From Pelomonas dachongensis (lineage in GTDB: Bacteria > Pseudomonadota > Gammaproteobacteria > Burkholderiales > Burkholderiaceae_C), in assembly GCF_043555865.1 (NCBI RefSeq), contig NZ_JBIGHY010000003.1:186001-250000 (forward strand): 64,000 nt of DNA. Reading direction: 5' to 3'. Of this stretch, positions 37,565 through 46,484 are shown in pieces (the first letter of the stretch is position 1; every line of letters starts with the position of its first letter). The notes beneath the pieces were generated by a model. That model did not search any database. It had not been told where the DNA came from and saw nothing but the letters and a program-made list of their open reading frames with translations. Position numbers and translations under genes: made by a program.

Positions 37565-39025
37565 ATGAACGATTTTGACGTGCTGGTCGTCGGCGGCGGC
37601 ATCAACGGCACGGGCCTGGCCCGCGACCTCGCCGGCCGCGGCTGGCGCGTGCTACTGGCCGAGGCGCAAGACCTGGCGCAGCACACGTCGTCGTCGTCCA
37701 CCAAGCTCGTGCACGGCGGCCTGCGCTACCTGGAAACCTGGGAGTTCGGCCTCGTGCGCAAGGCGCTGCAGGAGCGCGAGGTGCTGCTGCGCAGCGCGCC
37801 GCATCTGATCCAGCCGTTGCGCTTCGTGCTGCCGCATGCGCCCCACCTGCGACCGTCCTGGATGATCCGCGCGGGCCTGTTCCTGTACGACCACCTGGCC
37901 CGCCGCGAACTGCTGCCCGGCTCGCACGCACTGCGGCTGAAGGGCTCGGTGTACGGCGAGCCGCTGAAGCCCGAGTTCACGCGTGGCTTCGTCTACTCGG
38001 ACGGCTGGGTGGACGACGCGCGGCTGGTGGTTGCGAATGCGCAGGACGCCCACGCCCGCGGTACCGAGGTGCTGACGCGCTGCGCCGTCACGCGCGCCGA
38101 GCGCGGCGCGGACGCCTGGCGGGTCACGCTGCAAGACGGCCGCACGTTGCGCAGCCGCGCGCTGGTCAACGCCGCAGGGCCGTGGGCCGAAGCCTTCCTG
38201 CGCGGCCAGGGCCTGCCGGCGCGCCGCCTGCGGCTGGTGAAGGGCAGCCACATCGTCGTGGACCAGCGCTTCGCGCACGACCACGCCTACATCTTCCAGA
38301 ACCCCGACGGCCGCATCATGTTCGCGCTCCCGTTCCAGGATCGCTTCACGCTGATCGGCACGACCGACGTCGAGCTGGCCGAGCACGAGCCGCCACCTGC
38401 GCACGCGCAGATCGACGCCGACGAGATCGCCTACTTGTGCGGGCAGGCGAGCAGCTACCTGGCCCGGCCCGTCACGCCGGCGGACGTCCGCTGGAGCTAT
38501 GCCGGCGTTCGCCCGCTGCTGGACGAAGGCGGCTCGGCGTCGTCGGTGACGCGCGACTACCTGCTGGAGACGGAGGCAAGCGGCGCGCCGCTGCTGAACG
38601 TCTGGGGCGGCAAGCTGACCACCTACCGCAAGCTGGCCGAGGACGGCGCCACGCAGCTGGGCCGCCTGCTGGGCGACGAGCGTCGGCCGTGGACCGCCGA
38701 CGCGCGGCTGGCCGGCGGCGACCTGGGCGCGCATGGCGTGGACATCGCCGGCTTCACCGCCGCGCTGCTGGCCCGCCACCCGAACCGACGCGCCGCACTC
38801 GTGTCCCGGCTGGCACGCGCCTATGGCAGCGCCGCCACCGAGCTGCTGGGCGCAGTGCCGGGAACCGAGATCGCACCGGGCCTGTTCGACAACGAGCTGC
38901 GCCATCTCGTCGACCACGAATGGGCACGCAGCGCGGACGACGTGCTGTGGCGGCGCAGCAAGCTCGGCCTGCACTACACCGCCGAGCAACGCGAGGCCGT
39001 CGCCGCCTGGTTCGGTAGCCGCTGA
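37565..39025 (+). CDS. glpD: Aerobic glycerol-3-phosphate dehydrogenase
   Basis: An FAD flavoenzyme at the inner membrane that oxidises glycerol 3-phosphate to dihydroxyacetone phosphate and passes electrons to quinone. The 486-residue protein has the dinucleotide-binding VVGGGINGTGLARDLAGRG at the N-terminus, then SSSTKLVHGGLRYLE, VNAAGPWAE and GGKLTTYRKLAEDG. Together with the divergent glpK it completes glycerol catabolism to DHAP. No glycerol facilitator (glpF) or glpR repressor is adjacent. Confidence 0.97.
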   Translation: MNDFDVLVVGGGINGTGLARDLAGRGWRVLLAEAQDLAQHTSSSSTKLVHGGLRYLETWEFGLVRKALQEREVLLRSAPHLIQPLRFVLPHAPHLRPSWMIRAGLFLYDHLARRELLPGSHALRLKGSVYGEPLKPEFTRGFVYSDGWVDDARLVVANAQDAHARGTEVLTRCAVTRAERGADAWRVTLQDGRTLRSRALVNAAGPWAEAFLRGQGLPARRLRLVKGSHIVVDQRFAHDHAYIFQNPDGRIMFALPFQDRFTLIGTTDVELAEHEPPPAHAQIDADEIAYLCGQASSYLARPVTPADVRWSYAGVRPLLDEGGSASSVTRDYLLETEASGAPLLNVWGGKLTTYRKLAEDGATQLGRLLGDERRPWTADARLAGGDLGAHGVDIAGFTAALLARHPNRRAALVSRLARAYGSAATELLGAVPGTEIAPGLFDNELRHLVDHEWARSADDVLWRRSKLGLHYTAEQREAVAAWFGSR

Positions 39026-39048
39026 AGCCTGCGGCATGATGCCGCCCC

Positions 39049-40014
39049 ATGTGGACTGGTGTGCTGTTCGCCCTCGCGGCGGGATTGATGTGGGGGCTGG
39101 TGTTCGTTGCGCCGGTCATGCTGCCGGCATGCCCACCGGCGCTGCTGACGACGGGCCGCTACCTGGCCTTCGGGCTGCTCGCGCTGCCCCTGGCGCTGAT
39201 GGACCGCCGCGCGTTGCGCGAGCTGAAACCGGCCGACTGGTGGGAGGCAGCCAAGCTCAGCGCGATCGGCAACTTCCTGTACTACCTGACGCTGTCGGCC
39301 GCCATCCAGCGCGCCGGCGCGCCGCTGCCGACCATGATCATCGGCACGCTGCCGGTGGTCATCGCAATCTGCGCCAACCACCGCAACCGCGTGCGTGACG
39401 GCCAGCTGCCGTGGCTGAAGCTGCTGCCGTCGCTGGCGCTGATCGCCGCGGGCCTGGCGCTGGTCAATCGCGACGAGCTGCACCACCTGCAGGCTGGTGA
39501 CGGTGACTTTAGACGTTATGCCGAGGGCGCGCTGCTGGCCATCGCTGCGCTGGCATGCTGGACCTGGTACCCCATCCGCAATGCCGACTGGCTGCGCGCG
39601 CATGCGGATCGCTCCCCCAGGGTCTGGGCGACGGCGCAGGGGCTGGTCACGCTGCCGATGGCAGTCGTGGGCATGGCGATCGTGGGAGTCGCCCATGTGG
39701 CAGCGCCGGGCGTGCTGACGCCGGAGGGTTACGCCTTCCCGCTCGGCGCGCAGCCGCTCGCCTTCGTGGGCCTGATGCTGGCCATCGGCCTGCTGTCGTC
39801 ATGGCTGGGGACGCTGTGCTGGAACGAGGCCAGCCAGCGGCTGCCAACCTCGCTGTCTGGCCAGCTCATCGTGTTCGAGACGCTGGCCGCGCTGGCCTAT
39901 GCGTTCACGTGGAACCAGCGCCTGCCGCCGCCAGCCACGCTGGCGGGCATCGCCCTGCTGCTGGCCGGCGTGGTGTGGGCGCTGCGGATCAAGCCGGTGA
40001 AGCACGCGGCCTGA
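39049..40014 (+). CDS. EamA/DMT-family transporter
   Basis: A 321-residue inner-membrane protein with about ten hydrophobic segments in two EamA-like halves. It starts MWTGVLFALAAGLMWGLVFVAPV. The second half includes LSGQLIVFETLAALAYAF and ends with ALLLAGVVWALRIKPVK. It resembles the group of drug/metabolite exporters. The substrate is unknown. It lies 23 bases after glpD on the same strand and may share its transcript. Confidence 0.88.
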   Translation: MWTGVLFALAAGLMWGLVFVAPVMLPACPPALLTTGRYLAFGLLALPLALMDRRALRELKPADWWEAAKLSAIGNFLYYLTLSAAIQRAGAPLPTMIIGTLPVVIAICANHRNRVRDGQLPWLKLLPSLALIAAGLALVNRDELHHLQAGDGDFRRYAEGALLAIAALACWTWYPIRNADWLRAHADRSPRVWATAQGLVTLPMAVVGMAIVGVAHVAAPGVLTPEGYAFPLGAQPLAFVGLMLAIGLLSSWLGTLCWNEASQRLPTSLSGQLIVFETLAALAYAFTWNQRLPPPATLAGIALLLAGVVWALRIKPVKHAA

Positions 40015-40023
40015 CATCCGACA

Positions 40024-40995
40024 TCAGACCGGTCGGGCGATGCGAAAGCCGACGCCACCGCCTCGGAACTCAGGCGCGCTCTTGCCGCGGTAGGCCGAAC
40101 GCAAGGCCGGTGGATAGCTGAACCAGGCGCCGCCACGCGTGCCCCGGAAAGCCGGCTCACCGCCTTCGATCCAGGCCGAGCCGTCGGTTGGCGCGCCGCC
40201 CAAATCCGTGTGGCCGAGGTCCTGCACCCATTCCCACACATTGCCGGCCATGTTGTACAGGCCGAAGGCATTGGGCTTGAACACCTTGCCGGCCACCGGG
40301 TAGACCGCGCCGTCGCTGCAATTGACGCCCGCCCAGGTCACGTCGGGGATCTGCGCCCTGCCGGTCACGTCCATGCCGTTGGCGTGGGCGCAGGCGGCGC
40401 TGAGGTCGTCGTCATTGCCCCAGGCATGGCGGCCGGCTTCGCCAGCACGCGCCGCGTATTCCCATTCAGCTTCACTCAGCAGCCGGTAGCCCTTGGCCGG
40501 CACCTGCTCGTTCAGCCACGCCAGGTAGGCCTGCGCGTCGTGCCAGCTGACACAGGTGACGGGATGCTCGTCGGTCTGCGCATAGCCGGGATTGAGCCAG
40601 TGGTGCTCGCTGCTCTTGCCCCATTTCTTGCCGTCCAGCACATGGCAGGCCTCGCCCATCGCCAGCTCGGTGCGATAGCCGCTGGCGTTGACGAAGCGCG
40701 CGAACTCGCCCCGCGTCAGCTCGAACTGTCCCACCGCCAGGCGATAGCCGATGGTCACGCGGTGCTGCGGACCTTCGTTGCTACGGCGTCCTTTCTCGGT
40801 CTCGGCAGAGCCCATCAGGAAGCTGCCGCTGGGCAGCACAACCAGCGTCGGGCAATCGGTGCAGTCCTTGATCGTCTGGCCGACGGCAGGTGCGTCCTTG
40901 GCCGACTGCGGCTCGGTGGCGTGCGCCGGCATCAGCGCGATGCCAAGCGCGGCGCTGGCGAGGCCACGCCAGAAAGTCGAGGGAGAACAGGTCAT
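40024..40995 (-). CDS. Secreted FGE/SUMF1-fold protein lacking catalytic cysteines
   Basis: A 323-residue protein with a signal peptide (MTCSPSTFWRGLASAALGIA to PAHA) and one formylglycine-generating-enzyme-like domain: SFLMGSAETEKGRRSNEGPQ, VTCVSWHDAQAYLAWL, SEAEWEYAARAG, NVWEWVQD and the end GVGFRIARPV. In true FGE the RGGSWxCxxxxCxxYR segment carries both copper-binding cysteines; here the equivalent RGGAWFSYPPALRSAYRG has none. It is therefore unlikely to activate sulfatases and may be a structural or ergothioneine-type relative. No sulfatase is nearby. ATG 40995 is preferred over an earlier TTG. Confidence 0.88.
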   Translation of the reverse strand: MTCSPSTFWRGLASAALGIALMPAHATEPQSAKDAPAVGQTIKDCTDCPTLVVLPSGSFLMGSAETEKGRRSNEGPQHRVTIGYRLAVGQFELTRGEFARFVNASGYRTELAMGEACHVLDGKKWGKSSEHHWLNPGYAQTDEHPVTCVSWHDAQAYLAWLNEQVPAKGYRLLSEAEWEYAARAGEAGRHAWGNDDDLSAACAHANGMDVTGRAQIPDVTWAGVNCSDGAVYPVAGKVFKPNAFGLYNMAGNVWEWVQDLGHTDLGGAPTDGSAWIEGGEPAFRGTRGGAWFSYPPALRSAYRGKSAPEFRGGGVGFRIARPV

Positions 40996-41159
40996 GGGAA
41001 GATCCGGGTTGCGTTGCAGTGGCAAGGCCGGAGACGGAAAACTCCAGGCGACGCGAATGTTAGGAAAGCCACCCCTTCATCACGAAGCCTTACGCGACGG
41101 AATCAGGCTCGGGGCGCTTGAACTCCGAAAGCGGGGATGCGAACTCGCAATCGCACGCA

Positions 41160-41179
41160 AGACCCGGCTCCGCGGGTCT
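41160..41179 (-). terminator. Possible weak terminator after the metallophosphoesterase gene
   Basis: AGACCCG, a 6-base loop and CGGGTCT form a stem just past the stop codon at 41186 on the minus strand. There is no T-run, so it may be only a 3' stem-loop. Confidence 0.4.
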
Positions 41180-41185
41180 GCCCCA

Positions 41186-41950
41186 TCAGGCCGGGAACAC
41201 CTCGACCGCACGCCGCCCATCGAAGCCGTCCGCCTCGCCGCGCTTGCTGTGGCCGCGCGCATTGCTGACGACGCGGGTATCGCCGATGCGGTAGTCGTGC
41301 CGGCAGTGCAGGTGGCCGTGCAGCCACAGCTGCGCGCCCGGCAGTAGGTCCTCGTCGTTGTTGCAGAAGCTGGCCGTGCCCGGCTGGCGGCCGTAGCGCG
41401 GGTCGGCGCTCTTCAGGCTGGGGGCGAAGTGCGTGATGACGACGGTGGCGTCCCAGTCGCCGCTGCGTTGCAGCTCGTCGGCCAGCCAGGCACGCTGCTC
41501 CAGGCCCAGCTTGCGCACGGCGTCCACGCCGAACGGCTCGCCGAAGCGTGTGGACTGCATGACGTTCTGAAAATAGCCGCCGGCCCGCATCGCGCGTTCG
41601 CGGCCCGACGGGCCGAAGGCGTCGAAGTCGCACCAGCGTGTGCTGCCGATGAAGCGCACCCGCCGGCCTTGCGCATCGGCAAGGACGACGGCCTCGTCGT
41701 CCAGTATGCGCAGGCCCAGCGCCGTGACGTGGGCCCGCAGCGCCTCGCGCGCGTCGTCCACGTCGCGGCGGTCGAACTCGTGGTTGCCGGGCACGAACAG
41801 CACCGGCACCGGCCAGTCGCGGAACAGCTCGAAGCTGCGCCAGCTCGTGTCGATGTCGCCGGCCAGGATCAAGAGGTCGGCGCCCGAGGCGGGCACCGGC
41901 TCGTAGCTCTCGGTCTCCAGATGAAGATCGGAGAGCAGCTGCAGCCTCAT
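41186..41950 (-). CDS. Calcineurin-like metallophosphoesterase
   Basis: A 254-residue phosphoesterase with the two-metal centre motifs: LLSDLHLE (DxH), LAGDID (GD), VPGNHEFD (GNHE), VITHFAP (H) and LHGHLH (GHxH). It is complete. The fold hydrolyses phosphomonoesters or diesters; the actual substrate is unknown. Confidence 0.93.
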   Translation of the reverse strand: MRLQLLSDLHLETESYEPVPASGADLLILAGDIDTSWRSFELFRDWPVPVLFVPGNHEFDRRDVDDAREALRAHVTALGLRILDDEAVVLADAQGRRVRFIGSTRWCDFDAFGPSGRERAMRAGGYFQNVMQSTRFGEPFGVDAVRKLGLEQRAWLADELQRSGDWDATVVITHFAPSLKSADPRYGRQPGTASFCNNDEDLLPGAQLWLHGHLHCRHDYRIGDTRVVSNARGHSKRGEADGFDGRRAVEVFPA

Positions 41951-42004
41951 GCCCGTTGGCGACAGCGCTGGGCGCTGCGCGCCGGCGGTCTGTGCCGCAA
42001 ATCG

Positions 42005-42766
42005 TCAGTTAGCGCCATGGCAGGTCTTGTACTTGCGACCGCTGCCGCACGGGCAGGGGTCGTTGCGGCCCACCTTCGGCGTGTCGCGCTTGATGGTGTC
42101 GACGCGGTAGCGCTCCTGCTCGGTGAGGTCCGCCAGGTCGGCCACCGTGACGACCATCTCCTCGATGGCGTCGTCCAGGTCCTTCAGCGGATGCTCGCGG
42201 TTCAGCGTGGCGACGACTTCCTTCTCCTCCGGCGTCTCGGCCGGCAGGTGGCGGTACAGGCGCGCCATCGCGGCGGCGATGTCGTCGTTGGGCAGGTCCG
42301 CCAGCTCGGGGAAGCACAGCGCCGCATGCTGGAAGCCGGCGACCCAGGGCATCAGCGCGCGCGAGATCGGGCCCAGCGCGTCGTAGCTGTCGCGCGCCGC
42401 GCGATCCTCGTCGCTCGCATCCTCGGGCAGCGGCTCGGGCTCGGCCTCTTCGTCGACGTCCAGCACGACGGGGTCGAACCAGTTGTCCTCTACCAGGCTG
42501 CGATTCAACGCGGCGTGGCGGCGCTGCACCAGCTCCGTGATGCGGGCCAGCCAGGCGGCGTCGACCGTGTCGGGCAGCAGGCCGCCGTCGTAGTCGAAGA
42601 TGTTGGGCAGCCACTCGTCCAGCTCGATGAGGCGGGGCTGCACGATGACGCCGCACAGGTAGCCGTCCAGCATGGAGGCGTCCAGCGGCTGCAGCGGCTC
42701 GGGTGTTTGGGCGAGGAGTTCGTCGAGTTCGGCGAACTCGGCATCGGTCAGGTCTTGGGTGCTCAT
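42005..42766 (-). CDS. UPF0149 (YecA) family protein with SEC-C zinc motif
   Basis: A 253-residue acidic protein. The N-terminal UPF0149/YgfB-like helical domain contains SMLDGYLCGVIVQPRLI and MPWVAGFQHAAL. The C-terminus carries a SEC-C zinc-binding motif, GRNDPCPCGSGRKYKTCHG, as in SecA and YecA, and a likely ribosome or nucleic-acid contact. The start ATG 42766 precedes an acidic stretch. It lies 17 bases beyond the rlmJ stop on the same strand. Confidence 0.92.
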   Translation of the reverse strand: MSTQDLTDAEFAELDELLAQTPEPLQPLDASMLDGYLCGVIVQPRLIELDEWLPNIFDYDGGLLPDTVDAAWLARITELVQRRHAALNRSLVEDNWFDPVVLDVDEEAEPEPLPEDASDEDRAARDSYDALGPISRALMPWVAGFQHAALCFPELADLPNDDIAAAMARLYRHLPAETPEEKEVVATLNREHPLKDLDDAIEEMVVTVADLADLTEQERYRVDTIKRDTPKVGRNDPCPCGSGRKYKTCHGAN

Positions 42767-42783
42767 GGCGGGGATTGTCCTCG

Positions 42784-43638
42784 TCAGACCGTCTTCTGCT
42801 CCAGCACGAAGTTCGCGCCGTCGTACTGGCCCAGCTTCTCGACCAGCAGCGGCAGGCATTCGGCCAGCTCGTCGTGCAGCGTGAATGGCGGGTTCACCAC
42901 CAGCATGCCACTGCCCAGCATGCCGAAGCCGTTGGCGTCGGGCTGGGCCACCGTCAGCCGCGCGTGCAGCCAGCCCTTCTTGGCCATCGCATCGGCGCTG
43001 GCCTTCAGGCGCGGCACCATCTGGGCAGACTCCAGCAGCACGAGCTGCGGGTACCAGATCATGACCACCGTGTCGGCGGCTCGCTCCAACGCCTCGCGCA
43101 GCGCCGCCAGCACCTTGGCGTAGTCGGTCTTGATCTCGTAGGACGGGTCCATCAGCAGCGCCGCGCGCCGCGTGGGCGACGGCAGCTCGGCCCGGATGGC
43201 GCTGAAGCCGTCGCGGTCGCTGACCTGCGTGTTGGGGCGGCTCTCCAGGTAGCTGGTGAGGATGCGGTGGTCGGTAGAGTGCAGCTCGTAGGCGCGCAGC
43301 CGGTCGGTCTCGCGCAGCAGGAAGTTGGCGAGCGCGGGCGAGCCGGGGTACTGACGCAGCTGGCCATCGGGGTTGAAGGCGCGCACCAGGCTCATGTAGT
43401 CGGCCAGCGGGGCGGGCAGGTCCTTGCGGTCGTAGAGCCGGGCGACGCCGTCGGAGTACTCCGCCTTCTTCTGCGCGTAGCGACCCTCGACCGAGTAGCC
43501 GCCGGCCCCGGCGTGCGTGTCGATGAGCGTGTAAGGCTTGTCCTTCTCGCCCATGTACCGCAGCACGCGGGTCAGCACCAGGTGCTTGAGGACGTCGGCA
43601 TGGTTGCCGGCATGGAAGGCGTGACGGTAAGCGAGCAT
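42784..43638 (-). CDS. rlmJ: 23S rRNA (adenine-2030-N6)-methyltransferase
   Basis: An SAM-dependent methyltransferase that makes m6A2030 in 23S rRNA. The 284-residue protein begins MLAYRHAFHAGNHADVLKH, has the SAM-site segment TLIDTHAGAGGY and the catalytic-type DPSYE near residue 164, then NPPFTLHDEL. Length and the N-terminal motif fit RlmJ. It is followed by the UPF0149 gene after 17 bases. The multi-hairpin repeat lies directly upstream. Confidence 0.95.
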   Translation of the reverse strand: MLAYRHAFHAGNHADVLKHLVLTRVLRYMGEKDKPYTLIDTHAGAGGYSVEGRYAQKKAEYSDGVARLYDRKDLPAPLADYMSLVRAFNPDGQLRQYPGSPALANFLLRETDRLRAYELHSTDHRILTSYLESRPNTQVSDRDGFSAIRAELPSPTRRAALLMDPSYEIKTDYAKVLAALREALERAADTVVMIWYPQLVLLESAQMVPRLKASADAMAKKGWLHARLTVAQPDANGFGMLGSGMLVVNPPFTLHDELAECLPLLVEKLGQYDGANFVLEQKTV

Positions 43639-43683
43639 GGGCGCGATTGTCGCGCCTGTGTCGCTCACCAGCTGCTGGGCCCA

Positions 43684-43893
43684 GCGCCGGGCCGCGCCCA
43701 AACCGGCCCATCTGGCGATGCAGGCGGCTCAATGCCGCCTGCATCGCCATCCTCTCGGGGGCTGAGGCCGGACATGACAAGTACAGCGGACTTGTCGTGC
43801 CTGCCGAAGCGTGGCGGCGCTGCCGCCACGCGGTCTGCAAGACCGGTCAGACCTGTCCGCGTTCAGCGGGACGGGTCTGGACGAGGGGCTTGC
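43684..43893. repeat. Multi-hairpin repeat, copy 2
   Basis: This copy begins with the 26-base block shared with 17476-17501 and contains three perfect stems. 43715-43747 has a 14-bp stem with loop TCAAT. 43776-43796 is GACAAGT-N7-ACTTGTC. 43809-43831 is GCGTGGCGGC-GCT-GCCGCCACGC. It ends with the shared CTGGACGAGGGGCTTGC. The last ten codons of the dehydrogenase gene lie inside its right end. Confidence 0.82.
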
Positions 43894-45191
43894 GGAACTG
43901 CTCTCCAGACGGTGTTGGACAAGTCGTCGGCGACGATGACCGCACCCTTTGCGTCCACCGTCACGCCCACCGGGCGGCCCATGGTCTTGCCGTCGGCCTG
44001 GAAGCCGGCGACGAAGTCCACCGGGGCTCCGCTCGGCTTGCCACCCGAGAACGGAACGAAGATGACCTTGTAGCCCACCGGCTCCTTGCGATTCCAGCTG
44101 CCGTGCTGACCGATGAAGGCGCCTTGCGCAAAAGGCGCCGGCAGCCCGCCTTGCGAGAACGCCAGCCCCAGCGGTGCAGTGTGCGACTGCAGGGCGTAGT
44201 CGGGCCTGACGGTGGCCTGCACCTTCTTGTCATCGCCGGGCTTCACGCGCGGGTCAGCGTTGGGTCCCCAGTAGGCATAGGGCCAACCGTAGAAGGCGCC
44301 TTCGCGCACGGAGGTCAGGTAGTCGGGCACGAGGTCGGGACCCAGCTCGTCGCGCTCGTTGACCACGGTCCACAGCTGTTGCGTGCCGGGCTCGAAGGCC
44401 AGCGCCGTGGGGTTGCGCAGGCCGGTGGCGAACGGGCGCACGGCGCCGGTGGCGGCGTCGATCTGCCAGACCAGCGCGCGGTGTTCCTCGACCGCCAGGC
44501 CACGCTCGCCGACGTTGCTGTTGGAGCCGATGCCAACGTAGAGGAACTTGCCCTCGGCGTCCACGGTCAGCGCCTTGGTCCAGTGGTGGTTGATGGCCGA
44601 CGGCAGCAGGGCGACGGTCACGGGCGCCGCGGCGGCGCGCGTCGCGCCGGCCACGTAGTCGAGCCGCACCAGCGCGTCCTGGTTAGCGACATAGATCTTG
44701 TCGCCGGCGAACGCCAAGCCGTAGGGCGCGTTCAGGTTGTCGGCGTAGACCCAGCGGCCTTCATAGGTGCCGTCGCCGTCGGCGTCGCGCAGCAGCGTGA
44801 GCTGGTTGCCGCCCTTGACCTTGGTGTTGCCTTGAGCCTTCAGGATGCCCGCGATGAAGTCCTTGGGCGTCAGCTTGGGCGCGCCGCCGCCGCGGCCTTC
44901 AGCGACGAGGATGTCGCCGTTGGGCAGCACCAGCGTCTGGCGCGGGATCTTCAGGTCGGTGGCGATGGCCTTGATGGTCCAGCCAGCCGGCACCGTGGGC
45001 ATGCGGCCGTCCCAGCCGGCGGGCTCGGCGATGCGCATGTCGGGCAGCAGGCCGCGCTGTGGCTCAGGCAGTTCGGGGTTGGCGCCGTGTTGGCCGGGGC
45101 CGGCGGGCGTCTGCGCCACCACATACGTCAGCGAGGCGGCCAGCGCCGCGGCGGCAGCGAGGGCCAGGCCGGTCTTGTGCGCGGCCTTCAT
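43863..45191 (-). CDS. PQQ-dependent sugar dehydrogenase family protein (sorbosone dehydrogenase-like)
   Basis: A 442-residue periplasmic protein with a signal peptide (MKAAHKTGLALAAAAALAAS). The six-bladed propeller repeats typical of soluble PQQ aldose/sorbosone dehydrogenases are visible: RQTLVLPNGDILVAEGRGGG, NAPYGLAFAGDKIYVAN, GLRNPTALAFEPGTQQLWTVVNERDELGPDL, GWPYAYWGPNADPR and GQHGSWNRKEPVGY. It would oxidise a sugar or aldehyde and feed electrons to the respiratory chain. No PQQ synthesis genes are in view. The C-terminal residues QAPRPDPSR are encoded by the repeat element. It is coupled to the DUF2231 gene by an ATGA overlap. Confidence 0.88.
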   Translation of the reverse strand: MKAAHKTGLALAAAAALAASLTYVVAQTPAGPGQHGANPELPEPQRGLLPDMRIAEPAGWDGRMPTVPAGWTIKAIATDLKIPRQTLVLPNGDILVAEGRGGGAPKLTPKDFIAGILKAQGNTKVKGGNQLTLLRDADGDGTYEGRWVYADNLNAPYGLAFAGDKIYVANQDALVRLDYVAGATRAAAAPVTVALLPSAINHHWTKALTVDAEGKFLYVGIGSNSNVGERGLAVEEHRALVWQIDAATGAVRPFATGLRNPTALAFEPGTQQLWTVVNERDELGPDLVPDYLTSVREGAFYGWPYAYWGPNADPRVKPGDDKKVQATVRPDYALQSHTAPLGLAFSQGGLPAPFAQGAFIGQHGSWNRKEPVGYKVIFVPFSGGKPSGAPVDFVAGFQADGKTMGRPVGVTVDAKGAVIVADDLSNTVWRAVPQAPRPDPSR

Positions 45192-45556
45192 GCCAGCCTC
45201 CTGCGCAGCAGGCTCAGGCCCACGCCGCCCGCTGCGGCGGCGAGCACCGCCACCACGGCCGACAGCGCCAGGCCGGCGGGCATGGTGGCAAAAGCGTCGC
45301 GGGCGTGCACCAGGGCGTTGATGAAGCCGAGCACGAAGGTCGCCAGCAGCAGCAGCAGGTAGACGACGTTGCCGCGGCGGCGCAGCACATCCACCAGCGC
45401 GAACAGCAGCGCGAAGCCGGCGAGCACCAGCGCCCCGGCAATCAGCCATGACGAGAAGTTGATCCACTGGACCTGGAAGCTGCTGCTGTAAGCCCAGTCG
45501 CTGAGAAGCGCCCCGAGGAACAGCGGCAACGCGGAGAGGGCGATGACGGCATGCAT
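45188..45556 (-). CDS. DUF2231-type small membrane protein
   Basis: A 122-residue protein with four membrane segments, starting MHAVIALSALPLFLGALLSDW, with VQWINFSSWLIAGALVLAGFA in the second. The layout fits DUF2231. It is translationally coupled to the downstream dehydrogenase, so it may be a membrane partner or haem/quinone contact for that enzyme; this is inference from position only. Confidence 0.75.
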   Translation of the reverse strand: MHAVIALSALPLFLGALLSDWAYSSSFQVQWINFSSWLIAGALVLAGFALLFALVDVLRRRGNVVYLLLLLATFVLGFINALVHARDAFATMPAGLALSAVVAVLAAAAGGVGLSLLRRRLA

Positions 45557-45719
45557 GGCCTAGGCTTGGCAATCCGAGTGCCCGGCGTTGGTACCGCCCT
45601 CTCCGGCAGTGGCGTATGCAGCAACCTGTAAAAGTTGCTGCAAATCCCTGCGTTGGGCGCGCACAACCGCGCCGACAGACCACCTGGAGGCCAGGCAAGC
45701 CGCATGCCTTGTGCTGCGC

Positions 45720-46484
45720 ATGAGCGAAATGCGTGACTGGATTCCGTACTGCGGTGCCGCACCTGGCCCCGATGCGTGGCTGGGCCGCTGGAACCTCGAC
45801 CCCGTACTGCTGACGGCGCTGGCGTTGCTGGCATTGGCGCTGTGGTGGCCCGCCGCCTCTGCGCCGTCTCCGTCGTCTGCCCGCCCACGCACCGCGCTGC
45901 GATCGGCCTGGGGCATGACGGCGCTGCTGTACGTGTCGCCGCTGTGTGCGTTGAGTTCCGCGTTCTTCACGGTGCGCGTGGTCCATCACCTGGCGCTGGT
46001 GCTGCTCATCGCGCCGCTGCTGGCGCAGGGTTTGACTCATCGCCTGGCATGGTGCCGCATGCACCCGCCGCTGTGGACCTGCACGGCTCTGGCCACCGCC
46101 GTGTTCTGGATCTGGCACGCACCAGCGCCCTACGCGGCGGCGCTGTCGTCGGACGCGATGTACGCGCTGATGCAAGGGTCGCTGTTGGCGAGCGCCACGC
46201 TGTTCTGGATCGCCGTGCGCCGCGCCGCGCCGGCTGCGGCGATGGCCGCCATCCTGGTGTCGACGGTGCTGATGGGCCTGCTGGGCGCACTGATACTGTT
46301 CGCCGCCGCGCCGCTGTACGCGCCGCACTTCGCGTCGACGCTCGCCTGGGGTGTGGCGCCGCTGGAGGACCAGCAGCTGGCTGGGGTGCTGATGTGGGCG
46401 CCGGGCAGCCTGGCCTACCTGGGCGCCGCGGTGTGGATCGGCTGGCGCTGGCTGCGGGCCGAACGCGGGCTGAGCGCCGCATGA
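45720..46484 (+). CDS. ctaG: Cytochrome c oxidase assembly factor CtaG (caa3 type)
   Basis: A 254-residue inner-membrane protein with about seven hydrophobic segments that supports assembly of caa3-type oxidases. Typical pieces are FFTVRVVHHLALVLLIAPLL, VFWIWHAPAPYAAAL and LEDQQLAGVLMWAPGSLAYL, the last being characteristic of PF09678. ATG 45720 begins the conserved sequence. It overlaps the b561 gene (ATGA) and leads the plus-strand oxidase cluster, separated from subunit II by a short minus-strand gene. Confidence 0.9.
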   Translation: MSEMRDWIPYCGAAPGPDAWLGRWNLDPVLLTALALLALALWWPAASAPSPSSARPRTALRSAWGMTALLYVSPLCALSSAFFTVRVVHHLALVLLIAPLLAQGLTHRLAWCRMHPPLWTCTALATAVFWIWHAPAPYAAALSSDAMYALMQGSLLASATLFWIAVRRAAPAAAMAAILVSTVLMGLLGALILFAAAPLYAPHFASTLAWGVAPLEDQQLAGVLMWAPGSLAYLGAAVWIGWRWLRAERGLSAA

